Shown: one piece after another, positions 7,301-13,217 of the stretch | Numbering within the stretch: position 1 is the stretch's first letter | Layout of the letters: each line of letters begins with the position of its first letter | Assembly: GCA_964477295.1 (NCBI GenBank) | Contig: CAYZEZ010000125.1 | Span: 1 to 13,217 of the forward strand | Source of the DNA: CAYZEZ01 sp964477295 | GTDB lineage: Bacteria > Bacteroidota > Bacteroidia > Bacteroidales > SM23-62 | Length of the DNA: 13,217 bases | Direction of reading: 5' to 3' | Program-made: the position numbers and the translations under genes | The notes under the pieces: generated by a model | Seen by the model: the letters and a program-made list of their open reading frames with translations, nothing else | Database searches by the model: none | Told to the model about the DNA's origin: nothing

Positions 7301-10098
7301 CTTATCTGAAGATCATCCATTGCTTCCTTAATGGTGTTATAATGAGGAGTAATTCCTCCAATGGTATATGTACCGTCATCCATTGGATAGAGTGACGAGG
7401 AATACTCATCAGCTCCAATATCGGGAGGATTGGCACGGATATCCCCATCAAAATCTTCATCCATTCCGGCAATTTGCAGACCTGCGCCATCCAGGTAAAA
7501 GCTGTTCGCATGCAGATCAGTATCTCCCAGGAAGGCCGGGTTGACGACAATGGATTTTTCATCTGTAGAACTTGTGATGATAAAATCATCTAAGGTTTGA
7601 CATTCAGTCGTTCCCCAGCGGGCTATAATTGAACCATTTGTCCACAGGCAGTTGTTATTACTTGATGATATGCTGGCTGCAGAATTGTTATTATATGCAA
7701 TGCCTTTCCCGAAATTGCAAAATATGTTATTAAGAACATTAATATTGGCACCTGCTGTATTATAATATGCATAACTATTAATACTGGTATTTGAGCTAAT
7801 AATTCTAACAGTATTAAAATATACATTGACATAGTCAGAATTAACAGTTGAAATTCCGGTCATACTTATCCCTCCTTCCCCCCCAAGGTTAATCATATTA
7901 TTTGCAATCATACCTCTTTTAGAAGTAACGCCATCACAATTGTATACCTGAATCCCTCCGTATTCATCATAGGCAGTAATCAGATTCTCTGATACTGAAT
8001 AATCATCATTACAATCCCGGAGATAAATCGCATAATAATAATAAGCTATACTATCGCCTGTAATATTATTTGCCTTCACTGATGGAGCAATAGAGTACCT
8101 GATATAGATCCCGCCGTTATATTGATCTTTAATGGAATTACCCATAACGGAAATATTGTCACTTTTAACTGAACCAGTACCTTCCAGAAAAATTCCATAC
8201 GCGCCATCCTTTATTGAATTTCCATAAATATCAATACTCTCAAGGAGGTCATCCTTACTGTAAATAGCGGCTGTATTGTATGTATTATTGATGCTGTTAA
8301 TAATACAATTTCCAACAGAAATGTTTGAGCAGAAACCGGCCATTTCCAAAGCAGTTGAATAAGTGGAATCTGTGGCTGAGATAGTTAGGGTTTCGAAATT
8401 GACGTAACCCGCCCTTTCCAATAATACAGTATAAGGCTTAGCAGATGTAGCCTTGAATGTAATTTCGACATCTTCCGCATTGCCTGTGCTGGATTGAAAA
8501 GTAACATTATCTGCCTGGTTTGCTCCGGAGACCGGCAGAATTTGAAACTGTTCATTGTAGGGGGACCCGGAACTTAATATGCTGAATGTTACCGCGTTAC
8601 TCACTCCATATTTATTCAGGTCATCAGCAGCATCCGAGATGGTCGTATAGTCTCCAGTGGGGCCAATTGTATAAAGTCCTGAAAGTGCCAATCCGGTTCC
8701 GGTAAACTCATCTGCTCCAATGTCGGGTGTTGCAGACCTGGCCTCCCCGTCAATGTCATCAGGGACATCTGCAGACAAATTGGCCCCCATACTTTCCAAC
8801 CTGAATGTTGATGTATGCAAGTTTGTTTCTGATGTGAATACCGGATTGACAGAAATACTGTTGACGTCCCCGCCATTTAAAGTTTGTAAATCATCCAGAT
8901 TGCTAATGTTGCTTCCACTCCAGTTAGCTAAATTATTACCGAGGGTATAGTAATTGTTATAGTCAGATTCTGATAAAGCTGATCCCGTTGAAAGATAAAA
9001 AGCATAACCGCCGGCAAAATTTGCGAAAATATTATTTTGAATATCCAGATTACTTCCACCTGATGTTTGGTATAATGCACAACTCGTTTCTTTCCAGGCC
9101 CCGGAAACATTAACACTGTTGTGATAAATTAACTGGTAGGTTGAGGAGTTAATGTGAATTCCATAATTGTCATACCCGGCGATATTAGTTATCCCGATAA
9201 AATTGTTTGCAATAAGGCCTTCCATACCAAGACTTCCATCGCATCTGTATAAATAAATACCGGCTACCGGATCTTCAAGTGAAAGTTTATTCTTTGTGAC
9301 AGTTATATCATAATCTGCATATTCAAGATAAATTCCTGTCCTTCCGGTATTACTATTAGTGATAATATTGTTGCTGACAGTACAGCGGGATTGATAGCGA
9401 AGCAGGATGGCAGTGCCGTTCTGATCATTGAAAGTATTATTGATGATGTAATTTTCTGCAGACAGGGTACCCGAGTTTATACCTGAGAAATATACACCGC
9501 CTTCTCCGTAATAGAATGTATTGCCCTGGATTGTGTTATATTCATCGGTGGTTCCACTGGCATATATTAGTGTATTATAGTTCGTGGTCCCTGAGGATTT
9601 CCCATACAAAATATTTCCCTGGATCGTATTGTGATCAGCTCCGTTTTGCAACACGAATATCCTGCCATAACTTGGATTTCCACCAGTGGCAACAAAAGTC
9701 ATGTCTTTAAAAGTGATGTAATCACAGCTGTTGAACAAAACAGTAAAATTCCATGTCGAAGATTCATAACCTGAATATGAAATAAATACATCTTCAGCAG
9801 ATCCTGAGGCAGAAGTAAACGTTATGGTATTCACAGCACCTGCTCCGGTTATTGGTGGAATTGAAACCTGTTCATCATAAGTTCCGTCAGCAATGTTCAT
9901 AATAACAGGCCCGGATACCCCAAGGCTTGTTAACGCAGTAACAGCTTCGTTAAGTGTTGTATAGTTCCCGCCCCCATAAGGATCTATGACATAGGGGCCG
10001 GAAAGCTGTGCAGTGATAATTGCCGGGTCAATGATGGATATAATGATTAACAGAACAAATATCCTGAAAATCTTATAGATTGATTTTAGGCAATTCAT
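4345..10098 (-). CDS. Giant T9SS-secreted surface protein: three parallel beta-helix modules, SprB-type repeats, FN3-like domains
   Basis: A 1917-residue exported protein. Residues 1-30 form a signal peptide (lysines and an arginine at 5-12, hydrophobic core 13-25, probable cleavage ITA/Q at 30/31). Three right-handed parallel beta-helix modules follow (about 35-465, 474-899, 908-1328). Each opens with a Y.IGP/G...Y.TI..A..DL...GV box. Each runs through many N/D-rich coils and closes with an NP.F..ETDLH...DIDG..R...PDIGADE box, like the choice-of-anchor Q families. Next come four SprB-like repeats (about 1341-1638), with GG.PPY.Y.W...TGL..G.Y.V.VTD.NGC features. Two fibronectin III-like domains (about 1645-1730 and 1733-1810) precede a T9SS type A sorting domain (about 1840-1917, with LLIYPNPANN and KAGLYFIELRG). 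The known sorting role implies export across the outer membrane. I see no catalytic motif, so adhesion, glycan binding or gliding support is more likely than lyase activity. The ATG at 10098 is the only start that gives the signal peptide. Confidence 0.93.
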   Translation of the reverse strand: MNCLKSIYKIFRIFVLLIIISIIDPAIITAQLSGPYVIDPYGGGNYTTLNEAVTALTSLGVSGPVIMNIADGTYDEQVSIPPITGAGAVNTITFTSASGSAEDVFISYSGYESSTWNFTVLFNSCDYITFKDMTFVATGGNPSYGRIFVLQNGADHNTIQGNILYGKSSGTTNYNTLIYASGTTDEYNTIQGNTFYYGEGGVYFSGINSGTLSAENYIINNTFNDQNGTAILLRYQSRCTVSNNIITNSNTGRTGIYLEYADYDITVTKNKLSLEDPVAGIYLYRCDGSLGMEGLIANNFIGITNIAGYDNYGIHINSSTYQLIYHNSVNVSGAWKETSCALYQTSGGSNLDIQNNIFANFAGGYAFYLSTGSALSESDYNNYYTLGNNLANWSGSNISNLDDLQTLNGGDVNSISVNPVFTSETNLHTSTFRLESMGANLSADVPDDIDGEARSATPDIGADEFTGTGLALSGLYTIGPTGDYTTISDAADDLNKYGVSNAVTFSILSSGSPYNEQFQILPVSGANQADNVTFQSSTGNAEDVEITFKATSAKPYTVLLERAGYVNFETLTISATDSTYSTALEMAGFCSNISVGNCIINSINNTYNTAAIYSKDDLLESIDIYGNSIKDGAYGIFLEGTGSVKSDNISVMGNSIKDQYNGGIYIRYSIAPSVKANNITGDSIAYYYYAIYLRDCNDDYSVSENLITAYDEYGGIQVYNCDGVTSKRGMIANNMINLGGEGGISMTGISTVNSDYVNVYFNTVRIISSNTSINSYAYYNTAGANINVLNNIFCNFGKGIAYNNNSAASISSSNNNCLWTNGSIIARWGTTECQTLDDFIITSSTDEKSIVVNPAFLGDTDLHANSFYLDGAGLQIAGMDEDFDGDIRANPPDIGADEYSSSLYPMDDGTYTIGGITPHYNTIKEAMDDLQIRGVLAQTTFVIRSGEYNNYIGNIYKIPGASAQNSVTLTSESGNNEDVTIYYSTTNEEGNIFNFINVNYFTIKNLTISSMGVTSGRPIFISGSIKDFKLLNNRFISANPDWSNIYVDGISDSVQITDNIISQGRSGIYIGGNSSQYSTNTIISGNSIENTTVEGIQLRYQASPEVIENKIVNQTYASFDGIYLRDCSSEILVTGNTVKSSDSGNGIYLNNCDALDPFSGLISNNMIQVGGASSAYGIYVYGSDRMFLFYNTVNLTSSSSIGSSFYIFSNNNVIRLVNNIMANTGSGYALLIDDPGDVLASDYNDIFTTSQEKFVNCGAEFSDLSDLQTTIGWDFNSLSIDPLFISETDLHSRQSGLIGKGTPLAEVPYDIDSILRDPEHPDIGAAKIQCLLEMIVDTTIDVSCNGQNDGMINITVTGNAPPCTYDWSNGETTEDVSGLAPGKYFVTVTDTNLCFVSDTAIITEPVLLTSDITDSINITLPEGSDGQATVTPAGGTPSYAYLWDDASNSTDSTVTGLLANRYYHVTVTDFNGCFTLDSVILSEPGILRVDITDSTEISCNGLSDGTATATVWGGDPPYVLTWNDDDTAKTNLVTGLGSERWYRVVVTDIKGQIARDSIMLPEPETFVISKNYSDRICSGDKNGFINLDVDGGTAPYTFLWNTGEDTCVLEGLDIGEYVLNITDANGCTMNDTTHIDIYAVYEGEEICMVTVSSANRLLIVWEKTEGKGTAYYKIYRRGITGGFDNIGTQPYESLSVFQDEASVPDEMSYEYKINAVDSCGNESELSPLHKSIHLNASRGDNVMNLVWNEYTGYEYFNYQIYRGSSFMDLHKYRLVPYTNLTYTDTDPPGGVLYYRIGASKLEPCYPSGTAKKGLNEEYELAMSNIDDNGMVSIPDQISKEDLLIYPNPANNSATLYFNNPECKSYTLYLLDLSGKACRVVNDINTSEYELERNDLKAGLYFIELRGEKVFRGKFMIE
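4348..4581 (-). other. T9SS type A C-terminal sorting domain of the giant protein (residues about 1840-1917)
   Basis: The last 78 residues have the canonical order of the sorting domain. LLIYPNPANNSATLYF comes first, then LYLLDLSGKACRVV, a short ELERNDLKAGLYFIELRG strand pair, and a basic KVFRGKFMIE end. In known T9SS cargos this domain is recognised at the outer membrane and usually removed on attachment to anionic lipopolysaccharide or on release. Confidence 0.92.
5185..6078 (-). repeat. Array of four SprB-type repeats in the giant protein (residues about 1341-1638)
   Basis: Four units start near residues 1341, 1411, 1490 and 1573, each about 66-75 residues. Shared features are a leading CNG or CSG, DG, GG.PPY..W, an L-G-Y segment and V.VTD.NGC, mostly ending in .EP. 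Units 1 and 4 keep both end cysteines plus one internal one. Unit 2 has lost the leading cysteine and unit 3 the trailing one. SprB is the gliding adhesin of Flavobacterium; these repeats occur widely in Bacteroidota surface proteins. Confidence 0.82.
6115..7377 (-). repeat. Beta-helix module C of the giant protein (residues about 908-1328)
   Basis: Third copy, about 421 residues. It opens with YTIGGITPHYNTIKEAMDDL and has the usual LFISETDLH segment near its end. The closing box has decayed to HPDIGAAKI, losing the Asp-Glu of the other copies, at the point where the chain changes from beta-helix to SprB-type repeats. Confidence 0.8.
7402..8679 (-). repeat. Beta-helix module B of the giant protein (residues about 474-899)
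   Basis: Second copy, about 426 residues. It opens with YTIGPTGDYTTISDAADDL and closes with PPDIGADEY. It retains the NAEDVEITF edge strand that matches SAEDVFISY in module A and NNEDVTIYY in module C. The IYLRDC turn at about 691-696 recurs in module C at about 1122-1127. Confidence 0.8.
8704..9996 (-). repeat. Beta-helix module A of the giant protein (residues about 35-465)
   Basis: First of three diverged copies of a complete module, about 431 residues. It opens with YVIDPYGGGNYTTLNEAV and closes with ATPDIGADEF. The interior has recurring NTI.GN.. and NN.I coil turns typical of PbH1 repeats. Of the three copies it is the one with the most regular asparagine ladder. Confidence 0.8.
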
Positions 10099-10235
10099 GT
10101 CGGTTTAGTAATGATTAAGAGGATATAAGATATGCAATGCAAATCAGAAAATCAAGAAACCACTAAGAATTAATAAATTCAAGGGGAAGAAATTTTTTCA
10201 TGTTGGAATTAATTAAATCTAATTTAGAACTGAAA

Positions 10236-10269
10236 TTGGATGGCAATAGAGGATTTAACTCTAAATTTG
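10236..10269 (+). promoter_or_regulatory. Bacteroidota-type promoter of the DUF3108 gene
   Basis: TAAATTTG (10262-10269) matches TAnnTTTG exactly. A TTG at 10236-10238 lies 23 bases upstream, slightly wider than the usual 19-21. Transcription should start near 10275, giving a leader of about 25 bases before the GTG start. The -7 match is seen; the -33 assignment is weaker. Confidence 0.55.
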
Positions 10270-10299
10270 CACTCACGAAAAGGTTAAAATTACCACCTG

Positions 10300-11088
10300 G
10301 TGCAATTATATCCATTATATATTATCTCTCTGCTGGCATTACTACCGCATTTTCATGATCACCTGACTGAAGCCTCATATGCCGTACCTGATTACAAGGG
10401 CGAAACCATGCAATACCAGCTCAAGTACGGAATTTTTACTATTGGTTATGCGACCATATCTTTTCTCGATGTACCTGGTGAATGCGGTGTGCATATTTCT
10501 GCAGAAGCCCACAGCACGGGCCTGATAAAGCTTATCAAAGAAATTGACTACCGGTTTGAAGCCTGCATGGATCCGGCCACCGGACTTCCCCGCAGTGCTA
10601 CCAGGAGCCTGAGGGATGGCAACTATAGCGTATACAATGAACTTATATTTGATCAGCATTCGAGGTCTGATTCTGCCATTATATACAGCCAGTTATCTGG
10701 TAAGCATGTGGTTCAGAAAAACATCTATGATATCCTGACAGGTTTTTTTCACTTCAGGAAAAATCAGATGCAGGAATGCCGGGCAGAAGGGGATTCAGTG
10801 GTAGTACGAACATATTTTACAGATATGTTATGGGATTTAAATATAAGATATGGCGGAGAGGAGCCCATAAACACAAAATATGGCCGGATCGATTGCATTG
10901 AATATAAGCCTGAAACGGTAATTGGCCGGTATTTCAGGCATAATGATGATATGTTGGTATGGTTTACCCGGGATGAAATCTCAATTCCGGTTAAGATTAA
11001 ACTTAACCTGATCATCGGGTCTCTTAAAGGAGATCTGGTTGCCTATCAAAATCCGAAAAATTTTGCAGCTCACCAGATCATTAAATAG
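10300..11088 (+). CDS. DUF3108 domain-containing exported protein
   Basis: A 262-residue protein matching DUF3108, a family of exported or envelope proteins without a settled function. Family-like landmarks are YQLKYGIFTIGYATISF near the start of the mature part (39-55), an EIDYRFEACMDPATGLP segment (81-97), the central IYDILTGFFHFR (142-153), and the closing MLVWFTRDEISIPVKIKL segment (218-235) followed by GSLKGDLVAY. Translation starts at GTG: an in-frame TAA at 10285-10287 rules out longer versions, and the next ATG (residue 37) would remove the hydrophobic leader (5-16). That leader has no Lys or Arg before its core and none could be gained upstream, so it is an unusual signal peptide; cleavage after ASYA (about residue 28) is plausible. 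The gene diverges from the giant surface protein and converges on the DUF362 gene with only 11 bases between stops. Confidence 0.85.
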   Translation: MQLYPLYIISLLALLPHFHDHLTEASYAVPDYKGETMQYQLKYGIFTIGYATISFLDVPGECGVHISAEAHSTGLIKLIKEIDYRFEACMDPATGLPRSATRSLRDGNYSVYNELIFDQHSRSDSAIIYSQLSGKHVVQKNIYDILTGFFHFRKNQMQECRAEGDSVVVRTYFTDMLWDLNIRYGGEEPINTKYGRIDCIEYKPETVIGRYFRHNDDMLVWFTRDEISIPVKIKLNLIIGSLKGDLVAYQNPKNFAAHQIIK

Positions 11089-11099
11089 ATAGTAACAAA

Positions 11100-13007
11100 T
11101 TACCTGGTTACAACCAGTTTCAATTCCCTGGTTTGCCTGCCTGCATCAGAAACACCCAAAATCTTCATAAGATATATTCCCTGGGAAAGATTATGCCGGA
11201 TGGGAATGGATTGATTTCCAATAGCCAAATCGTGTCGGCTAAGGCTGTAAACAAGCTGTCCGGGGGTATTGTAAATCTTCACATTAATATCAGATGGCCG
11301 GTCCAGGTTAAGATTCAGTCTTACATCTTTCCAGGATGGATTGGGCGACAGCCTGGCATCCAGTTCATGCAGAGCCTTATAGCTTTTGACTTCAGAGGGT
11401 GAAGTATATCTTACCAGCGTATCCGGGACAGATACCAGTTCAATTCCATTTTCCAAACCCAGGTTTACCGAGTATTGTTTATCGGTTCCGTTGTTCCAGT
11501 GTTCGGCCACACCCAGGCTGCCTATAGGACTGCCATCATTTTCCGGATCGTATTCAAAATCATCGGGCCAGTAATCGGAAGAGGCAGCCTGAAGAATATA
11601 GTCACCCGTTCCGTCAAAATAGGGATACTTTATGCTGGAGGGTTTGTTTTTAAATTCTTCAAGGAAAAAATCATAGCACACCGATTCAAGGGCAACCGGG
11701 TCCTGTGCCAGAATCAGGGAATTGGGATAATCATTGTTAAATGGCGGCATCTGCCAGCGGAGAAGCTCTGCGCTCCAGTTGCCCGACGACCATAATCCGT
11801 CCACCAGGATCAGCAGGGTATTCCCGCCCAGGTATCTGTTTCCCATATAATCGACCAGGTGCCGGAATTTTTTTGGTCCCGGATCGAGGGTTGGGAAACT
11901 GTAATGCATAAACATAGCGGATTGCTGACTGTTGGTCTTGTCATCCTCAATAATGGATCCCTGGTGGTTTTTTGCTGCGAATGTTACCCCGGCAGCATCG
12001 TGAGCTTTCAGGGCGGGTACATTGATCATATAGGCTGCATCAAGATAGCACTGTGGCAGCGTGGTACTGAATTGGCCATCACTGAAATACAACTCATGGG
12101 CGACAGATCTTTGGGTGGCCACCCTTCCGTCAATACCCAAATCATCAATGTAATTTACATCGGGGAACTCAACAGTCAGGTAGTCCCAGGGGATATTGGA
12201 AAAACGCCTGTAAGGATCCCCAAGGGTGATGTCTTCTTCTGCCACTCCCACAACATTAATCAGCTGGCGCAGCAAGGCAAGCATTACCTGGGGGGAGGTG
12301 TCCATCCGGTCAAACCATTGTGTTTTATTTGTTCCGTCCACACTACAACAGGATGTGGTGAGGTTGATCTTGATGACAATCTTTTCTCCTGGTAAATAGG
12401 AAACGTTTCCGTAACCATGAGCACGGTTGAAGAAAGCAAACAAAGTATCCCATGCCGCATTCACATCCTCTACTCCAGCCAGTTTCAGCAGGCCATCTTC
12501 AAACATCTGGTCAACCACATCCTGGTCTGTTTTCTGGTACCAGTAATTGCCATCCGAATTATTGGTCAGGGTTCCGTCCGTCGCTTCCGGGTCCCATACC
12601 CAGACAACCCGTCCCGGGATGGCCCCTGTAGCGGTCCCGACCGGCATATTGGGAATAATATCTGCAGCCGATATGAGTGTAATATCTGCGCTGGCAGCCT
12701 CAGGATTTCTGACGATCAGGACAAACATGCCAAATGACAAGACAGCGGCGCCAACCAGCACTTTCCATCCGGTCAGTTTCCGTATAAGCTTTACTCCATA
12801 CATAGAGGAGGTTACTCCTAGCAAATAGATGATAAATGACGATATAACCGGTGCGGCCGCACGCATACATGGATAGGTTGCCCGGCTGGGTTTGGGAATA
12901 ACCCTTACCAGGAACCATATGGTGGATGCTATCCCGCTGAAAATAAAGAGCATCTTGAAGGAAAATAATTTCTTGCTGAGGCTTTGAAACTTGTTTGATG
13001 GTTGCAT
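11100..13007 (-). CDS. DUF362 domain-containing protein with N-terminal hydrophobic segments and T9SS sorting domain
   Basis: A 635-residue protein. Three hydrophobic segments (about 19-36, 48-66, 81-99) occupy the N-terminus, with PKPSRATYPCMRAAAP (38-53) between the first two. The main domain (about 205-450) fits DUF362: EKIVIKINLT (208-217), the DAAYMINVPALKAHDAAG run (323-340), FAAKNHQGSI (343-352), LILVDGLW (399-406) and LILAQDPVALESVCYDF (431-447). No CxxCxxC ferredoxin cluster, present in some DUF362 proteins, is visible. The function of the family is unsettled. A T9SS type A sorting domain closes the chain (about 550-635, with ARLSPNPSWKDVRL and LSQGIYLMKIL), so the globular part should reach the surface or medium. 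ASA/D at 105-108, directly after the third segment, is a good signal peptidase I site. An alternative start at Met70 (12800) would give an ordinary signal peptide. Confidence 0.9.
   Translation of the reverse strand: MQPSNKFQSLSKKLFSFKMLFIFSGIASTIWFLVRVIPKPSRATYPCMRAAAPVISSFIIYLLGVTSSMYGVKLIRKLTGWKVLVGAAVLSFGMFVLIVRNPEAASADITLISAADIIPNMPVGTATGAIPGRVVWVWDPEATDGTLTNNSDGNYWYQKTDQDVVDQMFEDGLLKLAGVEDVNAAWDTLFAFFNRAHGYGNVSYLPGEKIVIKINLTTSCCSVDGTNKTQWFDRMDTSPQVMLALLRQLINVVGVAEEDITLGDPYRRFSNIPWDYLTVEFPDVNYIDDLGIDGRVATQRSVAHELYFSDGQFSTTLPQCYLDAAYMINVPALKAHDAAGVTFAAKNHQGSIIEDDKTNSQQSAMFMHYSFPTLDPGPKKFRHLVDYMGNRYLGGNTLLILVDGLWSSGNWSAELLRWQMPPFNNDYPNSLILAQDPVALESVCYDFFLEEFKNKPSSIKYPYFDGTGDYILQAASSDYWPDDFEYDPENDGSPIGSLGVAEHWNNGTDKQYSVNLGLENGIELVSVPDTLVRYTSPSEVKSYKALHELDARLSPNPSWKDVRLNLNLDRPSDINVKIYNTPGQLVYSLSRHDLAIGNQSIPIRHNLSQGIYLMKILGVSDAGRQTRELKLVVTR
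11103..11357 (-). other. T9SS type A C-terminal sorting domain of the DUF362 protein (residues about 551-635)
   Basis: The segment begins ARLSPNPSWKDVRLNLNL, continues with INVKIYNTPGQLVYSL and NLSQGIYLMKIL, and ends in basic KLVVTR. The P.NPS, G-Q-L-V and L-G-Y elements are in the usual spacing. It resembles the sorting domain of the giant protein in layout but not closely in sequence. Confidence 0.88.
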
Positions 13008-13131
13008 TTTGGTATTGATTTAAGTCTTTTACTGATACAGAGCTGGCAAATTAGGTAAAATTAGTTACAATAATGCTTTATCTGGCGAAGCTATATGTCA
13101 GTAAATGGTAATCAACAGTAATCTGTAAAAA

Positions 13132-13159
13132 GTGACGAGTGACAAGTGACGAGTGTCAT
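13132..13159. repeat. Heptanucleotide tandem repeat, unit GTGACRA
   Basis: Four head-to-tail 7-base units: GTGACGA, GTGACAA, GTGACGA and a degenerate GTGTCAT. The array sits about 125 bases upstream of the DUF362 start codon and six bases before a second heptamer array of different sequence. Confidence 0.85.
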
Positions 13160-13165
13160 GAAGAA

Positions 13166-13217
13166 AACCTGCAACCTGCAACCTGCAACCTGCAACCTGC
13201 AACCTGCAACCTGCAAC
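13166..13217. repeat. Heptanucleotide tandem repeat, unit AACCTGC, running off the window
   Basis: Seven perfect copies of AACCTGC plus three bases of an eighth; the window ends inside the array, so the true copy number is unknown. The perfect identity of the units suggests recent expansion or slippage. It resembles the short tandemly repeated heptamers described in cyanobacteria and seen between genes in other bacteria. No coding sequence spans it. Confidence 0.95.

Noticed and set aside
6115..9996. Pectate lyase or other polysaccharide lyase activity for the beta-helix modules
   Set aside because: The fold allows it, but I see no conserved calcium-binding Asp cluster or catalytic Arg/Lys motif shared by the modules.
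11859..12395. Plus-strand open frame of 178 codons inside the DUF362 gene
   Set aside because: It lies entirely antisense to a well-supported protein and its translation has no recognisable domain or signal; it is a shadow frame.
13132..13217. CRISPR array
   Set aside because: The 7-base units have no spacers between them, and no cas gene is present.

Overview
The window looks like a chromosomal segment of a member of the Bacteroidota, probably an environmental Bacteroidales-type organism; I cannot place it more precisely. Three things point there. Two large proteins end in type IX secretion system (T9SS) type A sorting domains. One of them also carries SprB-type repeats. Two intergenic stretches contain the Bacteroidota promoter element TAnnTTTG instead of a sigma70 -10 box. 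Coding density is high and no gene-free stretch exceeds about 210 bases. I see no insertion sequence, integrase, phage gene, CRISPR array or rRNA.

Layout. On the minus strand at the left edge is tRNA-Val(GAC), with a convincing promoter. Four plus-strand genes follow, each with its own leader of roughly 75-160 bases, so they are probably separate transcription units: a small exported hypothetical protein (280-720), an MscS-family mechanosensitive channel (882-1979), a fold-type I PLP aminotransferase (2057-3346) and a family 2 glycosyltransferase (3503-4225). These look like ordinary housekeeping or envelope functions and need not be linked.

The right two thirds is devoted to the cell surface. 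A 1917-residue minus-strand gene (4345-10098) encodes a secreted protein built from three tandem parallel beta-helix modules of nearly equal size, four SprB-like repeats, two fibronectin III-like domains and a T9SS sorting domain. Divergent from it is a DUF3108 protein with a GTG start and its own TAnnTTTG promoter (10300-11088). Convergent with that, only 11 bases away, is a 635-residue DUF362 protein (11100-13007), which also ends in a T9SS sorting domain but begins with three hydrophobic segments. The window ends inside a heptanucleotide tandem repeat array that follows a second, different heptanucleotide repeat.

How the genes work together. Both T9SS cargos should cross the inner membrane by Sec and then be passed through the outer membrane and anchored to the surface or released. 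The giant protein looks like an adhesin or matrix/glycan-binding protein rather than an enzyme with a recognisable active site. Nothing in the sequence proves a functional link between the two cargos and the DUF3108 protein. The most unusual items are the triplicated beta-helix architecture, the membrane-segment/T9SS combination in the DUF362 protein, and the paired heptamer repeats.
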